Assembly: GCF_900099695.1 (NCBI RefSeq)
Contig: NZ_FNCY01000007.1
Location: 142,599-206,598, forward strand
Direction of reading: 5' to 3'
Origin: Propionivibrio dicarboxylicus
GTDB lineage: Bacteria > Pseudomonadota > Gammaproteobacteria > Burkholderiales > Rhodocyclaceae
DNA length: 64,000 bases
The notes below the pieces were generated by a model. That model did no database searches, was not told where the DNA came from, and was given only the letters and a program-made list of their open reading frames with translations. Shown here piece by piece: positions 54,907-63,951 of the stretch; the first letter of the stretch is position 1, and each line of letters begins with the position of its first letter. The position numbers were made by a program, and so were the translations under genes.

Positions 54907-55260
54907 ATGACCACCGCCGTTAGCGCAGCTACCGTATCCACCACCTCATCGTCATCATCGTCTTCGGGCACCAGTTCCCAGATCGCCGCGATCCAGAAAC
55001 AGATTACCGCGCTGCAAAAACAACTGACGGAGTTGAGCAAGAGTTCGTCGAAAGATGCCAGAGAACAGGCGCAGTTGATTCAAAGCCAGATCGTCGCGCT
55101 CGAGAACCGTCTCGCACAAGTCGAATCGGAGCAAGCGAAAGCAGCGAAGAATTCTGCCTCCACAAACGCCACCACAGCGACCGCTTCATCACAAGGCGCG
55201 ACCACCTCAAGCGCCAAATCGACTGGAACGATCGGTAGCAACGTCGATATCTATGCTTGA
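54907..55260 (+). CDS. FlxA-like coiled-coil protein
   Basis: A 117-residue Ser/Thr-rich protein with a central coiled coil (SQIAAIQKQITALQKQLTEL and IVALENRLAQVESEQAK) matching the FlxA-like family pattern. Serine runs flank it at the N-terminus (STTSSSSSSSG). The family is found near flagellar or surface genes, without a defined function. AGGAG precedes ATG 54907, partly inside a hairpin CTGATGA/TCATCAG. It is convergent with the transferase gene that starts the polysaccharide locus. Confidence 0.65.
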   Translation: MTTAVSAATVSTTSSSSSSSGTSSQIAAIQKQITALQKQLTELSKSSSKDAREQAQLIQSQIVALENRLAQVESEQAKAAKNSASTNATTATASSQGATTSSAKSTGTIGSNVDIYA

Positions 55261-55281
55261 AGGAATACCTAACCCGAGGTT

Positions 55282-56382
55282 TTAGCGGCGGCCTGCGTCG
55301 CTGTTCTCGGGCGACACGGTACGGTCTCCGATGCCCCAGTGGAAACAGACAAGCCGGCGATAGCAGAGCCAGTAGACAAGGGCGCAAAAAGCGAAGGATG
55401 CCATGAGGCAAGGGGTCCGTTCGTTGAACAAGACCGCCAGAGAAGCGGGAAGCGCCGCATAAACCCAGCAGATCGGTGAAACCGCAGCATTCTTCAAATA
55501 CGCCGGCCAAGTCTTGAAATGCTTGCGAATGATGCGCGTCTTGACGAGGCTGTGCAGATGCAGGCGATCGGGATGGCCCGGATTGAGCGAGCGCTTGTAA
55601 CGTCGCATCATGCTGAAAAGCACCTCCAGCACCGGATACCCGCAGGCTAACAGTGGAGCCCACTCGGAGACCGAGGGATTACGCATCGGCAGCATCACCG
55701 CCAACCAGGCCAGCAAGAAACCGAGCAAATAGGCGCCGCCATCCCCGAGAAACAGTTTGCCAAGCGGGAAATTGACCAGCAGAAAGCCCGAGAGGACAGC
55801 GATCAGCGACAGGCAGATCAAGGCGATCACACTATCCCCGACGTCGGCGGCAATAATGCCCAGCGCTGAGAGACAGATGATGACGCTACCCGCGGCCAAG
55901 CCGTTGAAGCCGTCGATGATATTGACCGAATTGGCCACCCCTGCCACCGCCACCATCGTAACCAAGACGGATATCGGGACGAATTTCAGCAGCGCATCGA
56001 TGCCCCAGACATCTACTTCGGTCAGGCTGATGCCGGTCAGCGACCAGGCAAAAAAACCACTTGCCATCGTCGCCAGCAAGCGCGCGCGCACGCTCACGGA
56101 CTTGGTCAGATCCTCGGCAAGACCGAAGAGGAAAGCGGGCATTCCGGCCAACAACATGAACCCAAAAGTTTCGGCAAACACGCTGGATGCAAACACCCAG
56201 ACGGCGACCAGTCCGGCCAGGATGCCAACCCCTCCAACCCGCGGCGTCGCGCCGACATGGAATTTCTGCACGCCGTGATTGCAATCGAGCGTCATCCTGC
56301 CATGCCAACGTTGTGTCAAGACAATCAGCACGCAAATGGCGAGCGTGACGAAGAAACCTGCAATCGGCGCAACTTCTGTCAT
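55282..56382 (-). CDS. WecA-like undecaprenyl-phosphate sugar-1-phosphate transferase
   Basis: A 366-residue membrane enzyme of the MraY/WecA (PNPT) family that starts polysaccharide repeat-unit assembly on undecaprenyl phosphate. It has about eleven helices and hallmark loops TPRVGGVGILAGL, FGLAEDLTKS, NSVNIIDGFNGLAAG, LGKLFLGDGGAYLLG and the HPDRLHLHSL His loop. The sugar is unknown, often GlcNAc or a related N-acetyl hexosamine. A palindrome CAGGATATCCTG lies upstream at 56407-56418. Confidence 0.88.
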   Translation of the reverse strand: MTEVAPIAGFFVTLAICVLIVLTQRWHGRMTLDCNHGVQKFHVGATPRVGGVGILAGLVAVWVFASSVFAETFGFMLLAGMPAFLFGLAEDLTKSVSVRARLLATMASGFFAWSLTGISLTEVDVWGIDALLKFVPISVLVTMVAVAGVANSVNIIDGFNGLAAGSVIICLSALGIIAADVGDSVIALICLSLIAVLSGFLLVNFPLGKLFLGDGGAYLLGFLLAWLAVMLPMRNPSVSEWAPLLACGYPVLEVLFSMMRRYKRSLNPGHPDRLHLHSLVKTRIIRKHFKTWPAYLKNAAVSPICWVYAALPASLAVLFNERTPCLMASFAFCALVYWLCYRRLVCFHWGIGDRTVSPENSDAGRR

Positions 56383-56546
56383 GTCATCTGATGCCGCAAC
56401 AACCGGCAGGATATCCTGTAAAAATAGGCAAAATGATTAAACCACGCGAGCAGCGTCTGGTACAGTCAGACATTGATGACACTCTGCCTTTACAACGCAT
56501 TTCCATCCGTCATCACAACATCGATCAAGCAGCACAACGGCACGAT

Positions 56547-57461
56547 TTACTGAGTGACAGATCGACGCAGGCGGCGCTGCCTGAGCGACTGGCGCACAAA
56601 AACGAAGACCACGCCGACAAACAAGCCGCCCAAGGCGCCCAACGCCATCATCAAGGCACGTTTCGGCGACACGTAAGCATTCTCGTCGACGATTGCCGCC
56701 GGGTCGATGACCTTGAAGGCGAACTGTTCCTGCGTGTTGGCCATCATCATGGTCTTGATCTGGTTCTCCATCACGCGATAAATCGTTTGCTGCACATCGA
56801 CAACCGGTGTTTTCTGCAATTCCTTTTCCAGATAACCGATGCTGAGACGCGTCTCGTCGATGGTTTTCTGTCTCAGGTTGGCGTTGGCCATCTTCACCAA
56901 ATCATTGGCCCAGGCCACCGCCTGTTCGCGATCCTTCCAGGTGATCGTCAGCGTAATCAGATTGGTCTTCTTGTCGTGCGCGACAGCAAGGATTCTCTTC
57001 GAGAACAACTCGTAGGCTTTCCATAAGGTCGGCATTTTCTCAGGATCGGTGCTCAGCCACTTCTTGTTCGCCGCATCCCACTGCTTGGCATAAAAAATGG
57101 GCATCAAATCGTTATCTTTGATGAAGCCTTCGAGCAGGACACGTGACTTGAGATACGCAAGCGATGCGTCCTTGCTGCCCCCGCCACCGACACTCACCCC
57201 GGCCATTTCGGCCAAACCGCCGAGTTGTCCGGCGAGCGCGCCCATACCGCCACCACTCTTGCCCTCGTCGGCGAAGGTCGCAGTGACTTTCGCCTCGTAC
57301 TTCGGCGTCATATAAAAGGCCAAGCCCGTAGCGAGGGAGAAAGACAAGGCGGCGAATAACGCAATGATCCACTTGTTCTGCACCAGCGTCATACCGAGTT
57401 CAAACAGATCGATCTCGTCGTCCATCTCCGCTTCGCTCACGCCCGTATTTTCCGAAGTCAT
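56547..57461 (-). CDS. Wzz-type polysaccharide chain-length determinant
   Basis: A 304-residue polysaccharide co-polymerase with two membrane helices (about 30-50 and 268-290) around a periplasmic domain. The N-terminal DEIDLFELGMTLVQNKWII is typical Wzz. The domain includes YLEKELQKTPVVDVQQTIYR and, near the second helix, VIDPAAIVDENAYVSPKRAL (the conserved Pro-rich region). It controls polymer length in Wzy-dependent pathways. No polymerase or flippase is in view; they may lie elsewhere. It is followed by the WecA-like gene on the same strand. Confidence 0.85.
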   Translation of the reverse strand: MTSENTGVSEAEMDDEIDLFELGMTLVQNKWIIALFAALSFSLATGLAFYMTPKYEAKVTATFADEGKSGGGMGALAGQLGGLAEMAGVSVGGGGSKDASLAYLKSRVLLEGFIKDNDLMPIFYAKQWDAANKKWLSTDPEKMPTLWKAYELFSKRILAVAHDKKTNLITLTITWKDREQAVAWANDLVKMANANLRQKTIDETRLSIGYLEKELQKTPVVDVQQTIYRVMENQIKTMMMANTQEQFAFKVIDPAAIVDENAYVSPKRALMMALGALGGLFVGVVFVFVRQSLRQRRLRRSVTQ

Positions 57462-57557
57462 ACTGATTCATCCGTATTGAGTGCACCGTTCAAGCCCTGT
57501 GCATTGTATTGAAAAACGTCGTGCTCCAACATCCACGCCACTTCATCATCGCCAAGA

Positions 57558-59771
57558 TCACTCAAGCGCGCGCGTCCAATCGCTCATGAACCTATCCGGG
57601 TTGGAATCGGCCACGATCGGATACAGGCGCTTGGCAACCGCGAGTCGCTGCCCGCCGTCCCGGGTCAAGGGCCGCCAGCCCATCGTCATTCTGTTGCGAC
57701 TTGAGTACAAGGAAATGAGGTCCATCGGTATCGAGATGAAGATGCCTTTATCGAACGATCCCTCACCGAACTGCTCGGCCGGAACATTGGTCTTCGTCAC
57801 GAAGGCGCCGATGACGACGCCGCTGTCGAACTGCCGCGCCAGCGCAAATGTTGCACCGCGATCTCCGGCAAGGTACTTGCCGACGCTCAACTGCGCCGTC
57901 ATGTTGTAGAACGGCAATCGGTAGTAAAGATCGACATGTCCGGTATCGACCTGGTAATCACGAAAATCGAAGCGCTGGTCGTAGCCGCGCTGCTTGACGC
58001 GATTGATGTCGGCCCCGATCGCCCAAGGCTTGTCGAAAGGTCGGTAGAGCACCTCGCCGCCGACACCGCCGAACATTTCCTCGAAATAGCCGACGGAGGC
58101 GCGGCCGTACCAATCCGGTCGGAGATTGGTCAGATAGTCGGCGTGGAACTGCGAAAGACTCGTCTTCCCCTGCTTAAGGTATTTGACGATATCACTGCGC
58201 ACGTGCGGCAAAACACTGTCCGATGGCAACTTCAAGGCATCGAGGTTATCCGCCAGATTCAGCGCTACACCACTGGTCACGCTTAAGTGGCGCGTCAGTT
58301 GCAGTTCATTGCTGCCGCGTACGTAAAGTTGGTAGAAATACTCGCCGTCCGGACCGCCAATCTGATGCTTCATTGCCGGCGCCCAGAACCAATTGGAATT
58401 CGGGTATGCGCCGGGAACATCCATCGGCTTTGCCTCGCGATCGGAACCCGGTCCGGCATAGCTCAGATGCATCGCTATCTCTTCCGGACTCCCCTCGTGA
58501 CGCACCGCCTTTTCCAGATCTTGGCGCAACAAAGTGGCGCGCGCCGTTTCCAAACCGCTCTCGCGAGTGACATACGTCAACTCTTCGACACTGGCAGGAA
58601 CGTTGTTCGCCATGATCCGCACCGCGCGACCCACTGCACGTGCGTTATTGCGGAAGGTCTCCTGGGAAGCCTCCACCACCGCCCGCTTCTCACTGATCTC
58701 AGTGGCACCGACACGGTAGCCCGACGCTGATAACGCGGCGACTAGCTTTGTCGACGTCTCCTGAGCCGACTGGCCGGCCGGCGTCAAGGTCGGATTGCCG
58801 CCGGCGCGATTGTGCGCGACCAACTCGGACAGATCTCGCGGCTTGACCGGTTGCGGCGACGGATCGACCTTTGGCATCCCGGATACCGCATGCAGGTTAC
58901 TGTGCAGCGCAAGGCCGAACATCACGGTATTGCCTCGCTCGACGCCAAACGAGACATCGAGCCAGCGGCCATAGGAATAGGTCAACCCGACGTTGATCGG
59001 CGACGAGGCGACAATCGGCTGCCCGGTGGCATCGTTCCTGTAGTTGTTGCCGTCCAGCTCCAGCTTCGCCACCAAACCCTGAATCGGCGTCTGATACGCG
59101 ACACCACCGATCAGCGACGCGCGCTCGCCACGAAAGTACTCGGCCGTCGACAACAATCCGCCTTGTCCAACCGTGGTTTGTCGCGTCTTGAAGCCGGACG
59201 ACAACATTGTGAGCGGATTCTTCAACTGCCCGCGCGAACCGAGGTAACCCCAACCCAGCCCGAGGCTGACATCGAGATCGTAGTAGCGCCGGCTGGCGAC
59301 CAGATACTCACCGGCGAATAACCCGGTCCCGCCGACGTCGCGAATGCCAAATGCGACCTGCGGCAGATATTCGGACTCCTTGAGCAGTTCGATCTTGAAA
59401 TCGAAGCCTTTGTCCTTGTAGGTCTGGTTGCCGGAAAAACTCTCCGGTCCGTACAAGCGGTCGAGAATCGTCGTGTACCGTAGCACACCCTCGACGCCCG
59501 GCAGCGGCTGCATGGTCAACGCCTTGCGGATATAGGGCGAGGTGCGCGTGTAGGAAAAAGCAAAATCGCCTTCCGGGGCGAAGCGCGCCGTCGGCATCTG
59601 CAGAAGACCGATACCGCCCATATCCGAATAGGTCTCGAACAGCGGCATCGGCTCAACCTGCGCCGTCGCCCCGAACGACGCGAACAGGCACAGCACCGCC
59701 GCATATCGCCCACCGATACGCAAGGCGCCGAGTCGGGGCGCCTCCAGACGCCCCCGACAATCACGCGACAT
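57558..59771 (-). CDS. YjbH-family outer-membrane exopolysaccharide protein
   Basis: A 737-residue outer-membrane protein with a signal segment (AAVLCLFASFGATAQVEP) and a C-terminal beta-rich half. It matches YjbH/GfcD: GGIGLLQMPTARFAPEGDF, YGPESFSGNQTYKDKGFDFK, and GWGYLGSRGQLKNPL. YjbH members work in capsule-like polysaccharide secretion. It ends 96 bp before the Wzz gene start on the same strand. A hairpin CAGGA-CAA-TCCTG (59773-59785) precedes its start. Confidence 0.88.
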   Translation of the reverse strand: MSRDCRGRLEAPRLGALRIGGRYAAVLCLFASFGATAQVEPMPLFETYSDMGGIGLLQMPTARFAPEGDFAFSYTRTSPYIRKALTMQPLPGVEGVLRYTTILDRLYGPESFSGNQTYKDKGFDFKIELLKESEYLPQVAFGIRDVGGTGLFAGEYLVASRRYYDLDVSLGLGWGYLGSRGQLKNPLTMLSSGFKTRQTTVGQGGLLSTAEYFRGERASLIGGVAYQTPIQGLVAKLELDGNNYRNDATGQPIVASSPINVGLTYSYGRWLDVSFGVERGNTVMFGLALHSNLHAVSGMPKVDPSPQPVKPRDLSELVAHNRAGGNPTLTPAGQSAQETSTKLVAALSASGYRVGATEISEKRAVVEASQETFRNNARAVGRAVRIMANNVPASVEELTYVTRESGLETARATLLRQDLEKAVRHEGSPEEIAMHLSYAGPGSDREAKPMDVPGAYPNSNWFWAPAMKHQIGGPDGEYFYQLYVRGSNELQLTRHLSVTSGVALNLADNLDALKLPSDSVLPHVRSDIVKYLKQGKTSLSQFHADYLTNLRPDWYGRASVGYFEEMFGGVGGEVLYRPFDKPWAIGADINRVKQRGYDQRFDFRDYQVDTGHVDLYYRLPFYNMTAQLSVGKYLAGDRGATFALARQFDSGVVIGAFVTKTNVPAEQFGEGSFDKGIFISIPMDLISLYSSRNRMTMGWRPLTRDGGQRLAVAKRLYPIVADSNPDRFMSDWTRALE

Positions 59772-59804
59772 TCAGGACAATCCTGCCAGTCTTGTCTCTC
59801 CCGA

Positions 59805-62576
59805 CTACTTCGAGATGACGCTGAGCGCCGCCGCCGACAAGGCCAAGTCCTTGGCGACCTGCAGGGACAGCAACATGAGATCGGTCGCGGTCGTCGGCAG
59901 TGCTTCGCGCGACACATAGATCGTGCTGCCCGGCGGCAACAACGTCGGCCGGAAATTCCAGGAGGAAATCTTGAGCGGTTCGGCATTGCCGTTGGGCAGA
60001 ATGGCAAAAATCCGGTTTTCGTCAGCCAACTGCGACAAACCACCGACCGAGGCAATATAGTCTGCCGCCTTCTTGCCGCTGACGAACTGCACCGAGCCCG
60101 GATTCAGCACCTCGCCCATGACCAGGATCGACGACGGACGTCGCGGCACATGGATTTCGTCGCCAGGCTCCAGGAGGACATCGAGTTCCTTGCGTACCTG
60201 CAATACGGTCGGGTCGGCTTCGACCACCATGCGGCCGACCGGCTCCATCGTCCGCATCTGGTTAACGAGACTCATCATCACCGTTCCCGCCCCGGCATCG
60301 GCCGTCGCGGTCGTGCTGGCCGTCCGCATCCGCGTCATCCCCATCAGGATTGAATTCTGCAGATCGTAAGCCGCCTTCTGGTAGTACTGTCGCTTCTCTT
60401 CCTTGACGCTCTGGCGCAGGAAAACGGCGCCCTGCGGATAGGCTTGGGAGGTGATGCCGCCGGCCCGCGCGATCACTTCCGAGAGGCGTTCGCCACGGCG
60501 GATCTCAAAACTCCCGGGATGGGTGAACTCGCCGGAAAGACGAACGATACCGGTATCCATTTCCGAGAAACGCTTGCGCACCAGCACGAGATTCCCCGGC
60601 TCGAGCGCGGTCTGAGCCAGCGCCCCGAGCTTGACCATGGTTCTGTTGAAGGACGCCGACCCGGCCGCCACCGCCACCTGCCGCGAGACTTCGACACCCG
60701 ACGGATCCGCCTCGCGAGTGAGACCACCGCGAGCACTCAGCGCCACATCGAGCGCGAGCCCTTCAGGAATCGGCAGAACCCCCGGCTGCTTGACTTCACC
60801 GCGCACGGTAATGACGTTCTCAAGCACGAAGGTCAGCAGACCCGGGGTCTGGAAGACCGCCGGACAGCTTGCGCTTCTGACCAGTCGCTTGGCTTGGGCA
60901 TCCTGCCCGGAACTCAGGATTGCTGCCCGGAAACGCTCCGTGCCTTCGCGCCGGATGATATCCGACACTTCAACCAAACCTCCGCACCGAACCTGAGCTG
61001 TTTTGGGACCATTAATACTGCGAGCAGCGTCGACACCTGCGTTGGCATCCTGAAGTTTGGCGGGGTCGGAGAACCGGTTCGCAGTATTAAGGAGATCGCC
61101 TTGCACCAACCTGCGCGCATTCGCCTGGCCTTCAAGCACCTTGTTCGCTTCGCGATCTTCGAGAACGACGGGATTGTTGGCGTCGCCCTCCTCGGGCGGC
61201 AGACGCCCGACCAAAACGAACTGGACGTTTGCCGACGAGAGGAAATCAACATCGGCGAGACTTAACACGGTGACCCGGTCACCGGGTTCCAGCACTTCGG
61301 CCGTTTTACCGCGCACGATGTCGAGCAGATTGACCGACAATAAGCGCTTCGCGCCGGAAGCCGGGTCGATGCGTTCGATGATCGCCAACGGACGGTAGGC
61401 ATCACGCTCCAGCACCTCAAACGACGGAATCAGCGCGGACAATTTCATGCCCTGCGTCCATTCGTAGTCGCCAGCACGCTCGACACTGCCGGCCAGCGTC
61501 ACCGACTTGTCCCAGCGTGCGACGACCGACGGCACCGTCAGGATATCGCCATCGAGGAGCTCGAGCTTGCGTTGCGTCGGCGTCGCCAAGGCCATGTCGT
61601 GCACTTGTCGCTTGCCATCCTGGCCAATCCGGTCAAGCTTTGACCGCGCCGGAAAGGCGGTCGGCGACAAGCCGCCGGCAAGTGCGATCAGATCCTCGGC
61701 AGTCTTCTCGCCGGCCAGTTCATAGATTGCCGGACGCAGCACATCACCACCAATACCGACGCGCCGACCGACCGTCGGCACAAAAATCGTATCGCCCGAC
61801 CGCAGGCGGATCGTGTTCTTCGTTCCGCCCTGCAGCAGCGCCTCATAGAGGTCGATACGGGTGACAACGGCGCCGTTACGCCGCACCTCGATCTTGCGCA
61901 TCGAACCGCTCGGCTTGATGCCGCCGCCCACCAGCAAGGCATTGACCACCGTCGTCAAGGCATCGGTCGCGTAGGCCGCCGGATTGTTCACTTCGCCCAT
62001 CAGGAAAATCTGGATCGAACGCAGCGACCCCATATTGACCGTCGCCTCGACGCCGATCTTGTGCGTACTGATCTGATCGAGCAAGGTCTTGGCCACCATC
62101 TCGTAAGTCATGCCCGCGACAGGCACTGGCCCGATACCTTGCAAAGTCACGGTGCCGGTACGCTCGACTGGCAGCAGATAAGTCCTGTTCTCTTTGCCGA
62201 ACAGGCGCAGTTCGATCGTATCGCCAATACCGACAACATAATCGTTGGGCACGGGCATATCGCCCGCGGCGGCAAAAGGAATCACGCCTCCGGACAGAAA
62301 CTGCTCACCGAACGGACGCAACCCACCGGCAGAAAATCCGACAATCGGCGCAGAAACAGAGGCCTTGACCGGCGCGCTGACGGGGTTTACCTGCCGATTC
62401 CTGGCACCAGCGCCAGACAATGGCACGGTCGCGGTATTGAATTTTTCCAGTTGATCCGCCTGCAACGCCTTCAGATCTGCAGCGCCCAGAGGATCCAACG
62501 CCTGCGCTAATACCAATGGACTAGCCAGCAGAACACAGGTCAGAAGCGCAGCAAACCACCGCTTATGGATTGACAT
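59805..62576 (-). CDS. Multi-SLBB polysaccharide export protein (Wza-like)
   Basis: A 923-residue periplasmic/outer-membrane export component. After a signal peptide (RWFAALLTCVLLASPLVLAQ) there is a poly-export domain (DYVVGIGDTIELRLFGKENR) followed by several SLBB domains (for example NPAAYATDALTTVVNALLVG, GGIT-, and VMGEVLNPGSVQFVSGKKAA). It is more than twice as long as Wza, which suggests many SLBB units stacked in the periplasm. It likely links the inner-membrane machinery to the YjbH-type outer-membrane protein. The start MSIHKRWFAALL is preferred. Confidence 0.86.
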   Translation of the reverse strand: MSIHKRWFAALLTCVLLASPLVLAQALDPLGAADLKALQADQLEKFNTATVPLSGAGARNRQVNPVSAPVKASVSAPIVGFSAGGLRPFGEQFLSGGVIPFAAAGDMPVPNDYVVGIGDTIELRLFGKENRTYLLPVERTGTVTLQGIGPVPVAGMTYEMVAKTLLDQISTHKIGVEATVNMGSLRSIQIFLMGEVNNPAAYATDALTTVVNALLVGGGIKPSGSMRKIEVRRNGAVVTRIDLYEALLQGGTKNTIRLRSGDTIFVPTVGRRVGIGGDVLRPAIYELAGEKTAEDLIALAGGLSPTAFPARSKLDRIGQDGKRQVHDMALATPTQRKLELLDGDILTVPSVVARWDKSVTLAGSVERAGDYEWTQGMKLSALIPSFEVLERDAYRPLAIIERIDPASGAKRLLSVNLLDIVRGKTAEVLEPGDRVTVLSLADVDFLSSANVQFVLVGRLPPEEGDANNPVVLEDREANKVLEGQANARRLVQGDLLNTANRFSDPAKLQDANAGVDAARSINGPKTAQVRCGGLVEVSDIIRREGTERFRAAILSSGQDAQAKRLVRSASCPAVFQTPGLLTFVLENVITVRGEVKQPGVLPIPEGLALDVALSARGGLTREADPSGVEVSRQVAVAAGSASFNRTMVKLGALAQTALEPGNLVLVRKRFSEMDTGIVRLSGEFTHPGSFEIRRGERLSEVIARAGGITSQAYPQGAVFLRQSVKEEKRQYYQKAAYDLQNSILMGMTRMRTASTTATADAGAGTVMMSLVNQMRTMEPVGRMVVEADPTVLQVRKELDVLLEPGDEIHVPRRPSSILVMGEVLNPGSVQFVSGKKAADYIASVGGLSQLADENRIFAILPNGNAEPLKISSWNFRPTLLPPGSTIYVSREALPTTATDLMLLSLQVAKDLALSAAALSVISK

Positions 62577-62724
62577 AACGACTATCCGAAAATAAGTTGG
62601 AAAAAACGGAGCAACACGGAATACCATCGACAAAGCCGCGACACCGCAGCCCGCCAACACCGGTTTGTAAAACGCAGCCCGGGATTATACACTGCGCCCA
62701 AATTCACTTCCTAAAGACAATGCC

Positions 62725-63384
62725 ATGAAAAGACGCCATTTCCTTGGCATACTGACTTCGGCTACTGCACTCGCCGCCTGCTCATCCAACAACGTGTCAT
62801 TGAAGACACTGCGAGAAGTTTATGACGCCCGTTTCGGCAAGGCATCGTCGTTCGATCCAGAATTGCCCGACACACTCCCTTATGCCTCAATTGCCGTCAC
62901 TTTCAAGAACTGGAAAAAGCTATTGCTGATTCTTGGCAAAGTGGAGGGAGACGAACAGCACTGGATTTCAGAGGACCGCGGCGTCCTGGTCACGCGCTTT
63001 GGACGGATCATCAAAACCGTCGGCCTGCCGGAAGAGCTGCTCAAGACGGTCTTTCACTCACCGGACTTCTTCGAACGTACGCAACTGACCACGCCCAGCG
63101 CAGAATCGGCTCGCCGAAGCATCGATTTGTCGCCCGGAAACCGCTATGCCGTGATCGTCAATTCGACACTCACCCCCCTCGGCGATATGACGGCAATTCA
63201 GATCGGAAAACACATAAGACAGGTCCGCTGCTTTGAGGAAAACGGCGAAGCCACTGCCCTCTCATGGCGTTTCACCAACCGCTACTGGGCCGACGCCTCC
63301 GGTTTCGTCTGGAAAAGCGAACAACAGACTTCCCCCAACACCCCCATCATCACAATCGAAGTCGCCAAACCCTACGGAAACTAG
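62725..63384 (+). CDS. YjbF-family lipoprotein
   Basis: A 219-residue lipoprotein precursor (lipobox LAAC, Cys19). The mature protein matches YjbF/GfcB: an ISEDRGVLVTRFGRIIKTVG segment, DLSPGNRYAVIVNS, then ALSWRFTNRYWADASGFVWK. In E. coli yjbF is part of the yjbEFGH exopolysaccharide operon. Here it is divergent from the Wza-like gene, sharing a 148-bp upstream region. A strong bidirectional terminator follows. Confidence 0.88.
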   Translation: MKRRHFLGILTSATALAACSSNNVSLKTLREVYDARFGKASSFDPELPDTLPYASIAVTFKNWKKLLLILGKVEGDEQHWISEDRGVLVTRFGRIIKTVGLPEELLKTVFHSPDFFERTQLTTPSAESARRSIDLSPGNRYAVIVNSTLTPLGDMTAIQIGKHIRQVRCFEENGEATALSWRFTNRYWADASGFVWKSEQQTSPNTPIITIEVAKPYGN

Positions 63385-63387
63385 GCA

Positions 63388-63417
63388 TAAAAAAACCTCC
63401 GTTTCCGGAGGTTTTTT
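63388..63417. terminator. Bidirectional terminator between YjbF-like and Gly-Ala protein genes
   Basis: Stem AACCTCCG/CGGAGGTT (63394-63401 with 63406-63413), flanked by seven A on the left and six T on the right. It serves the two converging genes. Confidence 0.9.
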
Positions 63418-63438
63418 GCCCAACTGAAACTGGAACGA

Positions 63439-63951
63439 TCAGTTCGTCGACGTAGAAGTAGAAGTAGAAGTAGAAGTCGTCGTGTTATTGTTGTTATTGC
63501 TCTGGCTAGTGGCCACTGCAACCGCAGCACCGATAGCCGCAGCCGCACCTATCCCAGCAGCAATGGCACCCGCTGTAATCCCGCCGACAGCCGCTGCACC
63601 CGCTGCCGCCGCACCCGCTGCTGCCGCACCGGCACCCGCCGCCGCACCCGCGCCCGCTGCACCAGCACCGGCAGCTCCTGCGCCGGCCCCCGCTGCACCA
63701 GCACCAGCACCAGCACCAGCACCAGCACCAGCACCAGCACCAGCACCAGCACCAGCACCGCCTGCACCAGCACCAGCGCCGCCAGCCCCGGCACCACCGC
63801 CCGCGCCCGTGCCCGTGCCAGCACCTGCACCAGCACCACCAGACCCGCTGGTAGCACCAGTCCCGGCGCCGCCTGCAGCCTGGCCAAACGCCACGTTAAT
63901 CGATGACATCGCCAGCAATGCGGCGAACAGCGTGGATGCGACTTTTTTCAT
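63439..63951 (-). CDS. Secreted Gly-Ala repeat protein (YjbE-like position)
   Basis: A 170-residue low-complexity protein. A signal peptide (MKKVASTLFAALLAMSSINV, ending in AFGQA) is followed by a long Gly/Ala repeat region (about 25-125), a hydrophobic Ala/Gly helix, then QSNNNNN and Thr/Ser repeats (TSTSTSTSTSTN). E. coli YjbE and GfcA are small Thr-rich secreted proteins in the same operon as YjbF; this resembles them in place and style but not in clear sequence. Parts are encoded by perfect 6-bp repeats, so length may vary. Confidence 0.6.
   Translation of the reverse strand: MKKVASTLFAALLAMSSINVAFGQAAGGAGTGATSGSGGAGAGAGTGTGAGGGAGAGGAGAGAGGAGAGAGAGAGAGAGAGAGAGAAGAGAGAAGAGAAGAGAAAGAGAAAAGAAAAGAAAVGGITAGAIAAGIGAAAAIGAAVAVATSQSNNNNNTTTSTSTSTSTSTN
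63452..63475. repeat. Hexanucleotide repeat (GTAGAA)x4
   Basis: Four perfect copies of GTAGAA (63452-63475) encode the C-terminal Ser-Thr repeats of the Gly-Ala protein on the minus strand. Copy changes keep the reading frame. Confidence 0.85.
63695..63754. repeat. Hexanucleotide repeat (GCACCA)x10
   Basis: Ten perfect copies of GCACCA (63695-63754), with degenerate copies around them. On the minus strand they encode alternating Gly and Ala. This is a simple-sequence tract prone to slippage, in frame. Confidence 0.9.

Noticed and set aside
55261..55281. Terminator between the FlxA-like and WecA-like genes
   Set aside because: Only a 21-bp gap with no stem and T tract visible.
63660..63800. 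CRISPR-like array
   Set aside because: The repeats are contiguous 6-bp units without spacers and lie inside a reading frame.
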